64,000 nucleotides of DNA from contig NZ_LMPU01000015.1 of the NCBI RefSeq assembly GCF_001423945.1, positions 48,225 to 112,224 on the forward strand, in the 5' to 3' direction. The translations under genes were made by a program, and so were the position numbers. This DNA comes from Pedobacter sp. Leaf194 (GTDB lineage Bacteria > Bacteroidota > Bacteroidia > Sphingobacteriales > Sphingobacteriaceae). Under the pieces are notes generated by a model, which worked only from the letters and a program-made list of their open reading frames with translations, searched no databases and was not told the DNA's origin. Of the stretch, positions 45,929 through 55,822 are shown in pieces. Position 1 is the first letter of the stretch; every line of letters starts with the position of its first letter.

Positions 45929-47835
45929 TGAAGCAAACATTCCTATTTTTCTGTTTTATGTGCTGTGCAACACTGGTGTTTTCTCAGGATAATTATGACA
46001 GCGAATTAATTCCTTCCGGCTTAAAGAGCCGTGCAAACGCAACCATAAGAACCGACGAAACCACAATCGACATGCGGGCGCCGGATAATGTGATGCTTTC
46101 GGTTAAAAAAGCAATTACGGTTTTAAATAAAAATGGCGACGATAAAGCCAGGTTGGTGCTCTTTTATGATAAAAACACGGCAATTAAGAGTATTAAAGGC
46201 GAGGTTTACAATGCCGCCGGAATACTCACAAAAAAGTTTAATCAAAGCAACTTCAACGATGAAAGTGCAGCAGATGGCTTTTCTTTATTTGTTGACAGCA
46301 GGCTTAAACATTACCTGCCTTCAGAAAATATTTATCCCTACACGGTGGTATACAATTATGAAATCAGATTTAAGCAGAATTTGATTATTCCAGACTGGAT
46401 ACCTCAGGATGAAGATGATATTTCGGTAGAAAAAAGCAGTTATACCTTTATCAGCAAGCCTGCGGATGAGCTCAGGATTAAGACACAAAATTATCAGGGT
46501 GCTCCGGAAGAAACGGTTAATGAGAAGCAAAAAACCCTAGTGTGGAAAGCATCAAATATCACGGCCGTTAAGCCAGAGCCTTATAGTCCGAGCCGTGACA
46601 GCTACCAAACTTCGGTAAAAATTGCCGCAAAGAATTTTACATACTACAATTACAGTGGAAAATATGCGAACTGGCAGGAATTAGGAAAGTGGAACTACGA
46701 CGACCTATTGAAAAACAGAAGAATATTGCCTCAGGAAACGGTTAATTTCATAAAAAACTTAGTTTCGGGCCTGCCTGATGATAAAGAGAAAGCCAAAAAG
46801 ATTTATGAATACATGCAGAAAAAAACGCGTTACATTAGCGTTCAAATTGGCATTGGTGGCTTCCAGCCAGTTACCGCTGCCGAAGTAGACAGGCTTGGTT
46901 ATGGCGATTGTAAGGCGCTAGTTAATTACACTCAAAGTCTTTTGGATGTTGCCGGCATCGAATCTTATTACTGCGTTGTTGAAGCAGGAGATAAAAAGGT
47001 GAGCTTCGATCCTGATTATGCGAGTATGGTGCAGGGAAACCATGTTATATTATGCATGCCGTTAAAAGGCGATACCACGTGGCTGGAATGTACGAGTCAG
47101 AAAATTCCATTTGGCTTTTTGAGTACCTTTACCGATGACAGGCTTGTTCTAGCCTGTACAAAAGATGGCGGAAAGCTCTTACGAACCCCAAAATTAGCCA
47201 CTGCCGGCAATCTTCAAATTCGAAATGCCGACTTGAACGTGATGGCTAACGGCGACATCGCCGGAAAAATGAAAACAACTTTTTATGGGTCGCAGTATGA
47301 AAATAATGAAGATGTAATTGATAAGGCCCCATCTGAACAGAAGAAACTACTCGCCGACATTTACGATATCGACAACATCAATTTCAAGGGCGTAGATTAC
47401 ATTCAAAACAAAGTCACTAATCCGGAAGTAATTGAAAACATTAGTCTGGAGCTGCCCAGATACGGAACGGTGAACAATAACCGCTTATTTTTGAAAGTAA
47501 ATGCTTTTAATGTTCACAAAACAATTCTTGAAGCCAGGAGCAGAATTAAATCTGTATATATTAATCGTGGTTTCACTGATGAAGACAAAATTGTTTATAA
47601 TTTACCTGATGAAGTGGAAACCAATTTACTGCAACAAAATGATAAAAATCTGAAGAGCATTTTTGGTGAATATATAAGCAAGACGGTATTGGAAGGGAAA
47701 AAACTAACTTATTACAGAAAACTTGTCATAAACGAAGGCACATTTCCTGCGGAAAAATATGCTGAGTTTTTCAACTTCACAACTGAAGTGAATACTGCGG
47801 ACAACCTGAAGCTGATACTTAACTTAAAAAAATAA
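45928..47835 (+). CDS. Secreted DUF3857/transglutaminase-like protein, active-site intact
   Basis: 635 residues. Signal peptide (cleavage near VFSQ), DUF3857 domain (about 35-230), transglutaminase-like domain (about 270-400) with Cys328 in YGDCKALVNY, His372 in GNHVILCMP and Glu387 in TWLECTS, where other family members usually carry Asp. It may act as a periplasmic peptidase or crosslinking enzyme on unknown proteins. It is coupled by a one-base overlap to the inactive paralogue upstream, which suggests the two proteins act together. The C-terminal end overlaps a small ORF on the other strand. Confidence 0.85.
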   Translation: MKQTFLFFCFMCCATLVFSQDNYDSELIPSGLKSRANATIRTDETTIDMRAPDNVMLSVKKAITVLNKNGDDKARLVLFYDKNTAIKSIKGEVYNAAGILTKKFNQSNFNDESAADGFSLFVDSRLKHYLPSENIYPYTVVYNYEIRFKQNLIIPDWIPQDEDDISVEKSSYTFISKPADELRIKTQNYQGAPEETVNEKQKTLVWKASNITAVKPEPYSPSRDSYQTSVKIAAKNFTYYNYSGKYANWQELGKWNYDDLLKNRRILPQETVNFIKNLVSGLPDDKEKAKKIYEYMQKKTRYISVQIGIGGFQPVTAAEVDRLGYGDCKALVNYTQSLLDVAGIESYYCVVEAGDKKVSFDPDYASMVQGNHVILCMPLKGDTTWLECTSQKIPFGFLSTFTDDRLVLACTKDGGKLLRTPKLATAGNLQIRNADLNVMANGDIAGKMKTTFYGSQYENNEDVIDKAPSEQKKLLADIYDIDNINFKGVDYIQNKVTNPEVIENISLELPRYGTVNNNRLFLKVNAFNVHKTILEARSRIKSVYINRGFTDEDKIVYNLPDEVETNLLQQNDKNLKSIFGEYISKTVLEGKKLTYYRKLVINEGTFPAEKYAEFFNFTTEVNTADNLKLILNLKK

Positions 47836-47941
47836 TGCCAAGCGTGATGCCAATTATCATCACCAGATACATCAGAATTTCTGTCGAGGCAAAACGCTTG
47901 TATTTGGTCCAGAATGAGTAGTCCTTATCTCGATTTGACAT
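47819..47941 (-). CDS. Small single-helix membrane protein (40 residues)
   Basis: A 40-codon frame from an ATG at 47941: MSNRDKDYSFWTKYKRF, then a hydrophobic helix (about 22-39) rich in Ile, Met and Gly. It overlaps the 3' end of the 635-residue gene by 17 bases in the opposite direction. A -7 box TATTTTTG (minus strand, complement 47958-47965) lies 16 bases before the ATG, which supports it as a gene. It could also be a chance ORF. If real it is an inner-membrane microprotein with cytoplasmic N-terminus. Confidence 0.5.
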   Translation of the reverse strand: MSNRDKDYSFWTKYKRFASTEILMYLVMIIGITLGIIFLS

Positions 47942-47970
47942 TATAAAATTTTGTTACCAAAAATAGCAAT

Positions 47971-49431
47971 TTAGATTTGTTTTTTTTCTGGTGGTTTGAA
48001 GGTCGTGATTTTTTTTGCCATGCCTTTGAAAAGGACGATGTGAAAAGGCCACATGGCATACCAGTACATCCTTCCCCACAGCCCTTTCGGCCTAAATGTT
48101 GCCACCTGCGAGAGGAAGGCTTTACCATGAAAATCGACAAGTTTCAATTCCAGCCAGGCTTCGCCTGGTACCTTCATTTCGGCATACAGCAATAATCTTT
48201 TGCTGTTTTTGTCGGCCAGCAGAACCCGCCAAAAATCCAGAACGTCGCCAGGTTGGATATCGATATTACTCGTTCTCCCTCTTCTTGTGCCGACACCACC
48301 GAACATCTTATCCAAAAAACCTCTAAAATGCCACAACCAATCCATGTAATACCAGCCCCGGTTACCGCCAATGCTCCAAATATTTTCAAAAACCTCTTCA
48401 GCTTTCCGCTCGAAAGGCATCCTTACTTTATATTCCAAGGTACCATTTTGTGGAACTTTGATTTGATCCATAAAGTTCGATTGCAGATAACCGCGGTTAA
48501 GGGCATCTTTCCAGCTTGAAACAATTGAATTTTGGTCGATTTTCTCGAAAGCGAGGTGCAGCGATTCAGCATATGTTAGGCATGTTCTTGGTACAACGGT
48601 CTTAATTCTATCATCTTTACAAATCACCTCGTTTTTCATGCTATCTACCAAGCTTCTTGCTAAAGAATATGGAACTGGCGTAATCATGTTAAGCCATAAA
48701 GACGAAAGTCTGGGCGTTAAAACTGGTACGGTAAAAATCCAACGCTTTAAACCACGTTCCTTAGCGTAGCCAAACATCATTTCTTTATAGGTAAGAATAT
48801 CCGGTCCGCCTATGTCAAAAGTCTGATTATATGCCTTTTCGTTATGCAGAACACCAATTAGATAGGCCAAAACATCGCGAATTCCAATTGGCTGACACCT
48901 AGTGTTCACCCACTTCGGCGTAACCATAACCGGAATTTTCTCTGTCAAGTCGCGGATGATTTCGAATGATGCACTTCCTGAGCCTATAATTATCGCGGCC
49001 CTTAAAATAGTGCAACCCACTCCAGATGATTTGAGCTCCTTTTCAACGGCCAACCTGGAGCCAAGATGCTTCGATAAATGTTCATCATTAGCAATTCCGG
49101 TGAGGTAAATAATCTGTTTGCAATTTGTTTTACCAATTGCCAATGAGAAATTTTCTGAAGATTTACGTTCCATCTCGTCGAATTCAGAACCGCTTGATGA
49201 CATCGAGTGAACCAAATAGTAAGCCGCATCGATATCATTTGGAATTTCTGAAAGACTTTCTTGTTCTAACAAGTCTCCACTTATAATTGTGACCTGCTCA
49301 CTCAAATCAGATTGCATGGCGAAGCGCCTCTTATCGCGCACCAAACAAACAATTTCATGTTTTTCTTCCAGTAAAAGCGGCAGCAATCGGGTTCCAATAT
49401 ACCCGTTTGCACCTGTCAGTAATATTTTCAT
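47971..49431 (-). CDS. SDR-family oxidoreductase with C-terminal DUF2867 domain
   Basis: 486 residues from the ATG at 49431; earlier starts add a non-conserved stretch. The N-terminal atypical short-chain dehydrogenase (about 1-290) has LLTGANGYIGTRLLPLL (NAD(P)-binding) and YLVHSMSS. The C-terminal DUF2867 domain (about 320-480) is typical of YbjT-like fusion proteins of unknown function, thought to handle isoprenoid or lipid-like substrates. It has no signal peptide. It is divergent from the L,D-transpeptidase gene. Confidence 0.88.
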   Translation of the reverse strand: MKILLTGANGYIGTRLLPLLLEEKHEIVCLVRDKRRFAMQSDLSEQVTIISGDLLEQESLSEIPNDIDAAYYLVHSMSSSGSEFDEMERKSSENFSLAIGKTNCKQIIYLTGIANDEHLSKHLGSRLAVEKELKSSGVGCTILRAAIIIGSGSASFEIIRDLTEKIPVMVTPKWVNTRCQPIGIRDVLAYLIGVLHNEKAYNQTFDIGGPDILTYKEMMFGYAKERGLKRWIFTVPVLTPRLSSLWLNMITPVPYSLARSLVDSMKNEVICKDDRIKTVVPRTCLTYAESLHLAFEKIDQNSIVSSWKDALNRGYLQSNFMDQIKVPQNGTLEYKVRMPFERKAEEVFENIWSIGGNRGWYYMDWLWHFRGFLDKMFGGVGTRRGRTSNIDIQPGDVLDFWRVLLADKNSKRLLLYAEMKVPGEAWLELKLVDFHGKAFLSQVATFRPKGLWGRMYWYAMWPFHIVLFKGMAKKITTFKPPEKKQI

Positions 49432-49642
49432 TTCGAAGGATGTGATGGAGTAACATTTAAAGCCTTCGTTTGTTAGCGATAAATGACGATTGTTTGGACA
49501 AAACCATTCCACCAAGCTCTAACCGCAATCATTTAATCATCTCAATGTCATTTACATTTCTAAATATCACGCGTGTATCCCCATCGTTACAATAATCTGG
49601 AAATCAGAGCGTATGATAATCAGGTTATACAAAAATCTCTGA

Positions 49643-50437
49643 ATGAATAAAAAAATAATGGGCCTTGTTGCTACCTGTTTGCTGGGTATCATCATTGTCG
49701 GAACGAGTTGGAAAGCGGTGGAGCAGCCATTTAAAAAACAAACTACTGTAAAACAAGTTACTAGTCTATCCAGGGATAGCGTTTACAACAGTTACATTAC
49801 CAGTCTCTATCATGCCGTGCATCTGGATTCGGCAGGTTTAAACATCAGCGTTTTCGAAAAAGCGCTCACCGGCTTCTACAACATCAAAGCGCAGCGTTTT
49901 CTACAAATGAAATCGATATTGACAATTGCCGATTTTGACCAGGAAAGCCGTAAAAAACGACTGTATATTATCGATTTAGATAAGAAAGAATTAATATTAA
50001 ATACCTGGGTTGCCCATGGCCAGAACAGCGGTGGCGATAAACCGGATTATTTTTCAAATGCGATAAATTCGAATTCGAGCAGTCTCGGTTTTTACTTAAC
50101 GGGAGAAATTTATTTTGGCAAGCATGGTCGTTCGCTTAAATTGGATGGCATGGACTATGGTTTCAATGACAACGCCCGCGAGCGGTCAATCGTTGTTCAT
50201 GGCGCCGATTACGTTTGCCAGGAAAGCATCAACAAACTTGGAAGATTAGGCAGAAGCCAGGGCTGCCCTGCCGTGCCTGCTAAACTTGCCAATCGAGTTA
50301 TTAATACCATCGCAGACAAAACAGTTTTATTTATAAATAACTCTGCTCAACCTTACACGTCAAATTATTTGAATGAAAGCCTGGCTGCAAGCGTGGCGCT
50401 CAATGAAACCGAAGTTTTAGCTGCGAATATGGATTAG
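49643..50437 (+). CDS. Murein L,D-transpeptidase catalytic domain (YkuD-like) protein
   Basis: 264 residues with an N-terminal hydrophobic anchor (about 6-22). The catalytic region has His186 in VVHGADYV and Cys208 in GRSQGCPAVP, the His-Cys motif of the YkuD-like transpeptidase_2 family. It may crosslink peptidoglycan stem peptides (3-3 links) or attach proteins to it in the periplasm. Members of this family are about 200-270 residues in Bacteroidota. Its end overlaps the end of the next gene on the opposite strand by four bases. Confidence 0.88.
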   Translation: MNKKIMGLVATCLLGIIIVGTSWKAVEQPFKKQTTVKQVTSLSRDSVYNSYITSLYHAVHLDSAGLNISVFEKALTGFYNIKAQRFLQMKSILTIADFDQESRKKRLYIIDLDKKELILNTWVAHGQNSGGDKPDYFSNAINSNSSSLGFYLTGEIYFGKHGRSLKLDGMDYGFNDNARERSIVVHGADYVCQESINKLGRLGRSQGCPAVPAKLANRVINTIADKTVLFINNSAQPYTSNYLNESLAASVALNETEVLAANMD

Positions 50438-50874
50438 CCTTTCAAGTTTGATTTACCAATATTCCCCGGTAAAAATATCGAAATGATGGAATTAAAATGC
50501 GAGAGGAAATCCCATACCCAGCGATTTGTGTCTAATTCTTTTTCCCCGCAATCGATTATCTCAGCCCGCTCAATCCCTTTCTGCAGTAATTTTTGTATCC
50601 AGGGGAATTTCAATCGCCTTTGTAGGAGAAGACCAATGTAATCGCTGTAAACATGTGCCCAGATTTCTACCATTAAAGAACTATTAGAAATTTTTATGCC
50701 GTTTCCAAACTCATTTTTATAGTCAGCTTTAATTATTTTAACCAGCTCCATCGTTTTGGGTGCAGGCTCGCCATCAAGGTAACGCCACAATCCCTTATCG
50801 CTGTAAATACGAATGAGCCCTTTGTTAATGCAAACTCTAATCCTACATTTTTCGAAATCGTAAATTTTATCCAT
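50434..50874 (-). CDS. Unrecognised 146-residue protein
   Basis: Starts at an ATG at 50874. No signal peptide or clear domain. The N-terminal segment (about 12-33) has a strand-like pattern with Arg/Lys/Ile, a Leu/Gly-rich helix follows near 78-100, and the C-terminal end is hydrophobic (ISIFLPGN). It could be cytoplasmic. Convergent, four-base overlap with the transpeptidase gene. I give no function. Confidence 0.55.
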   Translation of the reverse strand: MDKIYDFEKCRIRVCINKGLIRIYSDKGLWRYLDGEPAPKTMELVKIIKADYKNEFGNGIKISNSSLMVEIWAHVYSDYIGLLLQRRLKFPWIQKLLQKGIERAEIIDCGEKELDTNRWVWDFLSHFNSIISIFLPGNIGKSNLKG

Positions 50875-51105
50875 CCCTAACCTTGTTATAGCTTAGACAG
50901 ATAAATTACCAAATTGTTAGCATTTGTTTACAAAATCGCATCATAAAATTGCCTGTAGAATAAGTTGAGTTTGCAGGTTTCGGAGAATCAAGGGTTTAGT
51001 TTAAAATGTGGAATCCTGCCCGTTTGGAAACGATTGTGAATAAAATTCTGTACCGAGCCAACATAATTTTAAGCATCTTTGAGGTTGGAATAACTTAACC
51101 AATTG

Positions 51106-52959
51106 ATGAAGATTGTAATTGCAGAGAAGCCATCTGTTGGTCGGGAGCTTGCAAAGGTTTTCGGCGCAACAACTAGAAAAGACGGATACATTGAAGGCAA
51201 AGGATATTCATTTACCTGGGCATTTGGCCATCTTCTACAATTAGCCCCGCCCCAGGATTATGGCTTTATTGGCTGGCGTAAGCAACATTTGCCAATGCTG
51301 CCAGCAAAGTTTAAGCTAGCCGTTAGAAAAATAAAAACAAAAGACGGCTTTGCAGAAGATCCGGCGGTTAGGAAACAACTCGATACCATAAAAAGACTTT
51401 TTGACGAAGCGACGGAAATTATCGTTGCAACAGATGCCGGACGTGAGGGCGAACTAATTTTCAGGTATATTTACTATTATCTGAAGTGTAAAAAACCTTT
51501 TAAAAGACTGTGGATTTCATCACAAACTGATGAGGCCATAAAGGACGGTTTTAGAAATTTAAAACCAGGAACGGATTATGACTCACTATTTAATTCGGCA
51601 CATTGCCGCTCCGAGTCTGACTGGCTTGTGGGCATGAATGCAACCCAGGCGCTAAGCATTTCTGCAGGAAACCGTACGGTGCTGTCGCTTGGCCGGGTGC
51701 AAACACCAACATTGGCAATGATTTGTGCCCGTTTCCTGGAAATAAAAAATTTCGTACCACAAACGTATTTTCAAATCAGTATTCTACTTAGCAAAGATGA
51801 ACAAGTATTTAAGGCCATCTCTGTAGCTAATTTCAAAAATAAAGAAGAAGTTGAGGCAATTTTCAGACTTGTAGAAGATGTGCCATCTGGTTTTGCAAAC
51901 GGAGGCAATATAACGGCCGTTGAAGCTAAACCCCGAAAAGAACCGCCACCACTATTGCATGATTTAAGTTCTTTACAACAGGAGGCAAATAAAAAGAAAG
52001 GCTTTACTGCCGACCAAACATTGAATATTCTCCAGAATCTTTACGAAAGTAAATTAGTTTCTTACCCGCGTACGGGCAGCCGCTACATCGGTGATGATGT
52101 ATTTGCGGGAGTTCCGGCTTTGATTGAGAAGTTTACAAATCATCCGGATTTTGGAAAGCAAGCTCAATTTCTTCAAACTGTAAGCTTAAATAAGCGCAGC
52201 GTAAATGCAAAAAAAGTAACCGACCACCATGCGTTGCTGCCCACCGGTGAACAAGCTTATGGCCTTAGCGGCGATAAACAAGCAGTTTACGACATGGTGG
52301 TTGGAAGAATGATTGAGGCTTTTCATCAGGAATGTTTAAAAGAATTAACTAAAATTACCATTTTGTCTGCTACCTCATTTGTTGCAAATGGTACGGTAAT
52401 CCGCTCTGCCGGCTGGCGTTCTGTTTTTAATGAAACCGAAGACGATAAGAAAGATGAGGATAATGCCGCCTTGCCAAAGGTTTCAGTTGGCGAGCAGCTG
52501 CCCATTATCGAAAAAGCTTTGCTCGAAAAACAAACTAAGCCAAAGGCGATGTATAACGAGGCTTCCTTGCTAAAAGCACTAGAAACGTCGGGTAAAGAGA
52601 TTGAAGATGAGGAATTGCGTTACGCAATGAAAGATAGCGGCTTGGGAACGCCTGCAACCCGTGCATCGATAATTGAAACATTAATTACGAGAGAATATAT
52701 AACCAGAGAGAAACGAAACCTTGTTCCTACCAATAAAGGCCTCGCCGTTTATGAAGTGGTTAAAGACAAACAAATTGCTCAGGCTGAACTTACCGGGCAG
52801 TGGGAAAAACGTTTGGAAGAGATTAGAACCGGGGCATCTGTTAAAGATTTCAAAGCTGAAATTACGGAGTATACGAAAACTATAACGAATGAACTACTTA
52901 TTGCAGGTGCTTCAATATCATCAAAACTGGAAGAAAGAAAGCCGGAAAAAGTTAGCTAA
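51106..52959 (+). CDS. topB: DNA topoisomerase III
   Basis: 617 residues from the ATG at 51106 (a TTG at 51103 also fits). Toprim domain: IVIAEKPSVGREL with Glu7, and the acidic DAGREGE (Asp110-Glu116). The catalytic Tyr320 lies in LVSYPRTGSRYIGDD. A GMNATQALS stretch is present. It relaxes negative supercoils and decatenates DNA by single-strand passage. The C-terminus ends soon after the core (KPEKVS) and lacks the zinc fingers or basic tail of longer family members, about 40 residues shorter than E. coli TopB. Convergent with a receiver gene (8-base overlap). Confidence 0.93.
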   Translation: MKIVIAEKPSVGRELAKVFGATTRKDGYIEGKGYSFTWAFGHLLQLAPPQDYGFIGWRKQHLPMLPAKFKLAVRKIKTKDGFAEDPAVRKQLDTIKRLFDEATEIIVATDAGREGELIFRYIYYYLKCKKPFKRLWISSQTDEAIKDGFRNLKPGTDYDSLFNSAHCRSESDWLVGMNATQALSISAGNRTVLSLGRVQTPTLAMICARFLEIKNFVPQTYFQISILLSKDEQVFKAISVANFKNKEEVEAIFRLVEDVPSGFANGGNITAVEAKPRKEPPPLLHDLSSLQQEANKKKGFTADQTLNILQNLYESKLVSYPRTGSRYIGDDVFAGVPALIEKFTNHPDFGKQAQFLQTVSLNKRSVNAKKVTDHHALLPTGEQAYGLSGDKQAVYDMVVGRMIEAFHQECLKELTKITILSATSFVANGTVIRSAGWRSVFNETEDDKKDEDNAALPKVSVGEQLPIIEKALLEKQTKPKAMYNEASLLKALETSGKEIEDEELRYAMKDSGLGTPATRASIIETLITREYITREKRNLVPTNKGLAVYEVVKDKQIAQAELTGQWEKRLEEIRTGASVKDFKAEITEYTKTITNELLIAGASISSKLEERKPEKVS

Positions 52960-53329
52960 AATGCTTGTCGATTATCTCTTTGGCACAAACACTCATTTGC
53001 TCATCTTTCTGGATAAAACCGATTGCGCCTGCATCCAGATAAGATTCTTCCAGAGTTGCTCTGTCGTTGCCGCTGAACATGACCACTTTTAAATCCGGAT
53101 ATTTTGATTTGATGTCGATGACCGTTTGTGGAGTACTATCGCCATTTGGCATATTTATATCGAGTAACAGTAAATCGAAATGCTGCTGACTTAACTCAAA
53201 ATAAGTATCATTTAAATTGGAAGTCTGTTTTAAAGAAGCGTTGGCAAGATGTTTTGTGAAAAATCCCCGCATTACTAATTGCATCAATTCGCTATCGTCA
53301 GCAATTAAAATTTTAAGGTTCTTTTTCAT
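52952..53329 (-). CDS. Stand-alone response-regulator receiver domain protein
   Basis: 125 residues, a single REC domain with no output domain: acidic pair at about Asp11-Asp12 (IADDSE), phospho-acceptor in LLLLDINMPNG (Asp57), Ser in MFSGND, and Lys in FIQKDE. It acts like CheY, by binding a partner after phosphorylation. No kinase is adjacent. Ends overlap topB by eight bases. Expression is probably independent. Confidence 0.92.
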   Translation of the reverse strand: MKKNLKILIADDSELMQLVMRGFFTKHLANASLKQTSNLNDTYFELSQQHFDLLLLDINMPNGDSTPQTVIDIKSKYPDLKVVMFSGNDRATLEESYLDAGAIGFIQKDEQMSVCAKEIIDKHFS

Positions 53330-53500
53330 TAAGTGATTGCGTCGCGTTGTTCAATGTATGCAGCCATCGCAATTTGCAAAAATCACTATAGCCTACCGAA
53401 CCCGGACTTGGCAAAATTTATAATGAATGAAATTTAGAGATGACAGTCCAAATGTAACAATTTTAATTCACTAAAGGTTTAGGTTTTTGCTTGTGGTGCG

Positions 53501-55411
53501 TCAAATTTCTAAAAATTCCCATGCGCTATGGTAGGCGTTTAGGTTTTCACAGTACTTCATAAAATCATTATAAAACACTGACCTAGAAAGCGTTGAGCCA
53601 TCACCAATTACCACAAGTTTTTTTCTGGCCCTGGTCATCGCCACATTCATTCTCCTTACATCCGACAGAAACCCGATTATACCTTCTGTGTTACTTCTGG
53701 TTAAACTGATATAAACCACATCACGCTCCTGGCCCTGGAAGCTGTCGATCGTATTAATGGAAATTTTATTCGAATGCGCCATCAAAACCGGATTCGACAA
53801 AATCATTTCTTTGAGTAGATGTACCTGTTGTTTGTATGGCGAAATGACAGCGACTGAAGGAAAATCAACTGGCTGCAGCCCCTTAATTTGTTCGGTTAAG
53901 CCCGCTAGATGCTGTAGCAGAAAGGCCGCTTCATCAGGATTTGTAGTGCTGCTGCCGTCGGCTTTCTCATCGAAACCACAACCCGAGGTGTCGATAAACA
54001 TTAGTGGCTCATCATTATCGAACAAAATTCTGTTAGCAACCAACGCATTAGCGGTTAGTTTGTTCTGATAAAATATTTCAGATGAATAACCCATAATTTT
54101 GCTATTCATTCTATACTGCTCATTTAACAAAACCACGCTTTCCGGATGCAATGAAACCAACTTTTCAAGCAAGGTTTTGTTAAGACCTCTTTTGGCAGCT
54201 TCGTTTGATTTAATGGTTGGAGACAATTGAAAGTGATCGCCGGCAAAAATTACTTTTTCAGCCTTTAATATTGGAATCCAGCACGCCGGTTCAAGCGCTT
54301 GACCAGCTTCATCTATAATTACAGTTTTGTATTTTAAATTTTTAACGGTATAATGATTAGAACCAACAAGCGTAGCTGTGATAATTTGGGCATTGTTGAA
54401 CAGGTTATCTATAATGTATTTCTCTGAATTTTCTATTTCGCGTCCAATTTTATGCGCTTCATTAAACAATGCCTTTCGCTGTTCTCTTTCGGCTTTTCCA
54501 AAACTTCGTTTGTATTTATGAGCCATATTTTTGTACTCATTCGCCTGCTTCTTTAATGCTTTAATGGCTTTCATTTCCGGATGTTCGGCCATCTTATAAT
54601 CAAGCGTTGCATGAATTAAGTTTTCAGATACACTTGCGGGATTGCCCACGCGGATTACATTTAGCCCTTGTTCTGATAACTTTTCCGTAAGTAAATCCAC
54701 AGCAGTGTTACTTGGCGCAACAACCAGTATTTTCTCATTTTCCTGTTTGGTTAAGGCTTTAATAGCCTGTACCAAGGTTGTTGTTTTCCCGGTGCCCGGA
54801 GGGCCGTGTACAATGGCTAAATCTCTTGCGGATAGTATTTTGTTTACAGCTTCCTCTTGTGATAAGTTTAAACTAGCAGCCTTGTAACGTTGCCGATCCT
54901 CATCAAATAGCGGCTTTTCATTAGTTGTTAAGACGCTTATCAACCGGGTTTTAGCGTTATCATCTGCCAGTAAAGTTGCTTGTTTGAGGGCATTTTGCAT
55001 CTCATCGTAACTGTTGTTATCAAAAAGCAAATCTACGCCAAGTTTACCATCCCGCGTCCAATCCGGAAGCTCATCAAGCCGTAAATTGATTTTCATTTTA
55101 TCCCGATTGAGGTGGGTTATTGTTCCACCTACTCTAGCTGATTTGGCATCATGATTGGAAAAGAGTTCAACGGCAGAGCCGAATCGAAATTGCTGTGATA
55201 AATCCTGATGGGTTGTCCGGTCCACTTCGATGGTAAGGTAATCGCCCAAACCCATTTCGGTATTGCGGATGGCTACCGGATACCAGGTTAAACCCAAAGT
55301 TCGCCTTTCGGCAGCAGCTGTATTCTCGGTCGATTTAAGATATAACTGATGATCAGCCTTTCTCTCTATCTCGAGGAGTTCCAGAAGTGATTTAAAATAA
55401 TCTGTAGGCAA
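53501..55411 (-). CDS. SF1 helicase, IGHMBP2/UPF1-like
   Basis: 636 residues. An N-terminal beta domain is followed by Walker A GPPGTGKTTT (about 203-212), a DEAGQ motif II (IIDEAGQALEP), GDHFQLSP, YRMN, and the C-terminal TIDSFQGQERDVVYISLTRSN with a final AMTRARKKLVV. This order is that of the SMUBP-2/UPF1 branch of SF1 helicases, which unwind DNA or RNA. The start is a TTG at 55411; no ATG is available in frame upstream. It lies 27 bases after the DUF3037 gene and looks to be third in an operon. Confidence 0.9.
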   Translation of the reverse strand: MPTDYFKSLLELLEIERKADHQLYLKSTENTAAAERRTLGLTWYPVAIRNTEMGLGDYLTIEVDRTTHQDLSQQFRFGSAVELFSNHDAKSARVGGTITHLNRDKMKINLRLDELPDWTRDGKLGVDLLFDNNSYDEMQNALKQATLLADDNAKTRLISVLTTNEKPLFDEDRQRYKAASLNLSQEEAVNKILSARDLAIVHGPPGTGKTTTLVQAIKALTKQENEKILVVAPSNTAVDLLTEKLSEQGLNVIRVGNPASVSENLIHATLDYKMAEHPEMKAIKALKKQANEYKNMAHKYKRSFGKAEREQRKALFNEAHKIGREIENSEKYIIDNLFNNAQIITATLVGSNHYTVKNLKYKTVIIDEAGQALEPACWIPILKAEKVIFAGDHFQLSPTIKSNEAAKRGLNKTLLEKLVSLHPESVVLLNEQYRMNSKIMGYSSEIFYQNKLTANALVANRILFDNDEPLMFIDTSGCGFDEKADGSSTTNPDEAAFLLQHLAGLTEQIKGLQPVDFPSVAVISPYKQQVHLLKEMILSNPVLMAHSNKISINTIDSFQGQERDVVYISLTRSNTEGIIGFLSDVRRMNVAMTRARKKLVVIGDGSTLSRSVFYNDFMKYCENLNAYHSAWEFLEI

Positions 55412-55438
55412 TGATGAGGATTTAGATATTAAAAATAG

Positions 55439-55822
55439 TTACAACACCAATTGTTGGTGGAGTTTTAGAAGGGTTTCTTCAGCATCAACACAAAGTCCGG
55501 GGTGAACCTTAGAACATTGTACAATGGTACTTCGGGTTGCAGTTAGCCAACGAAAACGGGATGCGTTGTCATAGCTACCAATGGTGCCTGAACCGCTTGC
55601 CCCTAAACTAATCCGCTCAAAAGCCAGTAAATTTTCTTCAATCTCGGCGATATCCAAACCCGGCGAAAACGCAGAAATCCTGTCTACATCAAGAAAGAAA
55701 ATACTTTTAAGAAATTTCTGTTTAGCACAATACAATACAATTCCGACATTAATAAATTCTTCGCGTTCTACCCTAGGCATAACACGAATTACAGCATACT
55801 CAAATAAGTGTTTCTCTTGCAT
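55439..55822 (-). CDS. DUF3037 protein, partner of HipA-like kinase
   Basis: 127 residues. Contains EYAVIRVMPRVEREEFINVGIVLYC (about 8-32), the core DUF3037 pattern, and a central acidic stretch. No catalytic residues are recognised. The first 23 bases overlap the end of the HipA-like gene, and DUF3037 is repeatedly found with HipA-like kinases in other genomes (family knowledge). It may be the kinase's regulator, target, or antitoxin-like partner (inference). Confidence 0.8.
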   Translation of the reverse strand: MQEKHLFEYAVIRVMPRVEREEFINVGIVLYCAKQKFLKSIFFLDVDRISAFSPGLDIAEIEENLLAFERISLGASGSGTIGSYDNASRFRWLTATRSTIVQCSKVHPGLCVDAEETLLKLHQQLVL

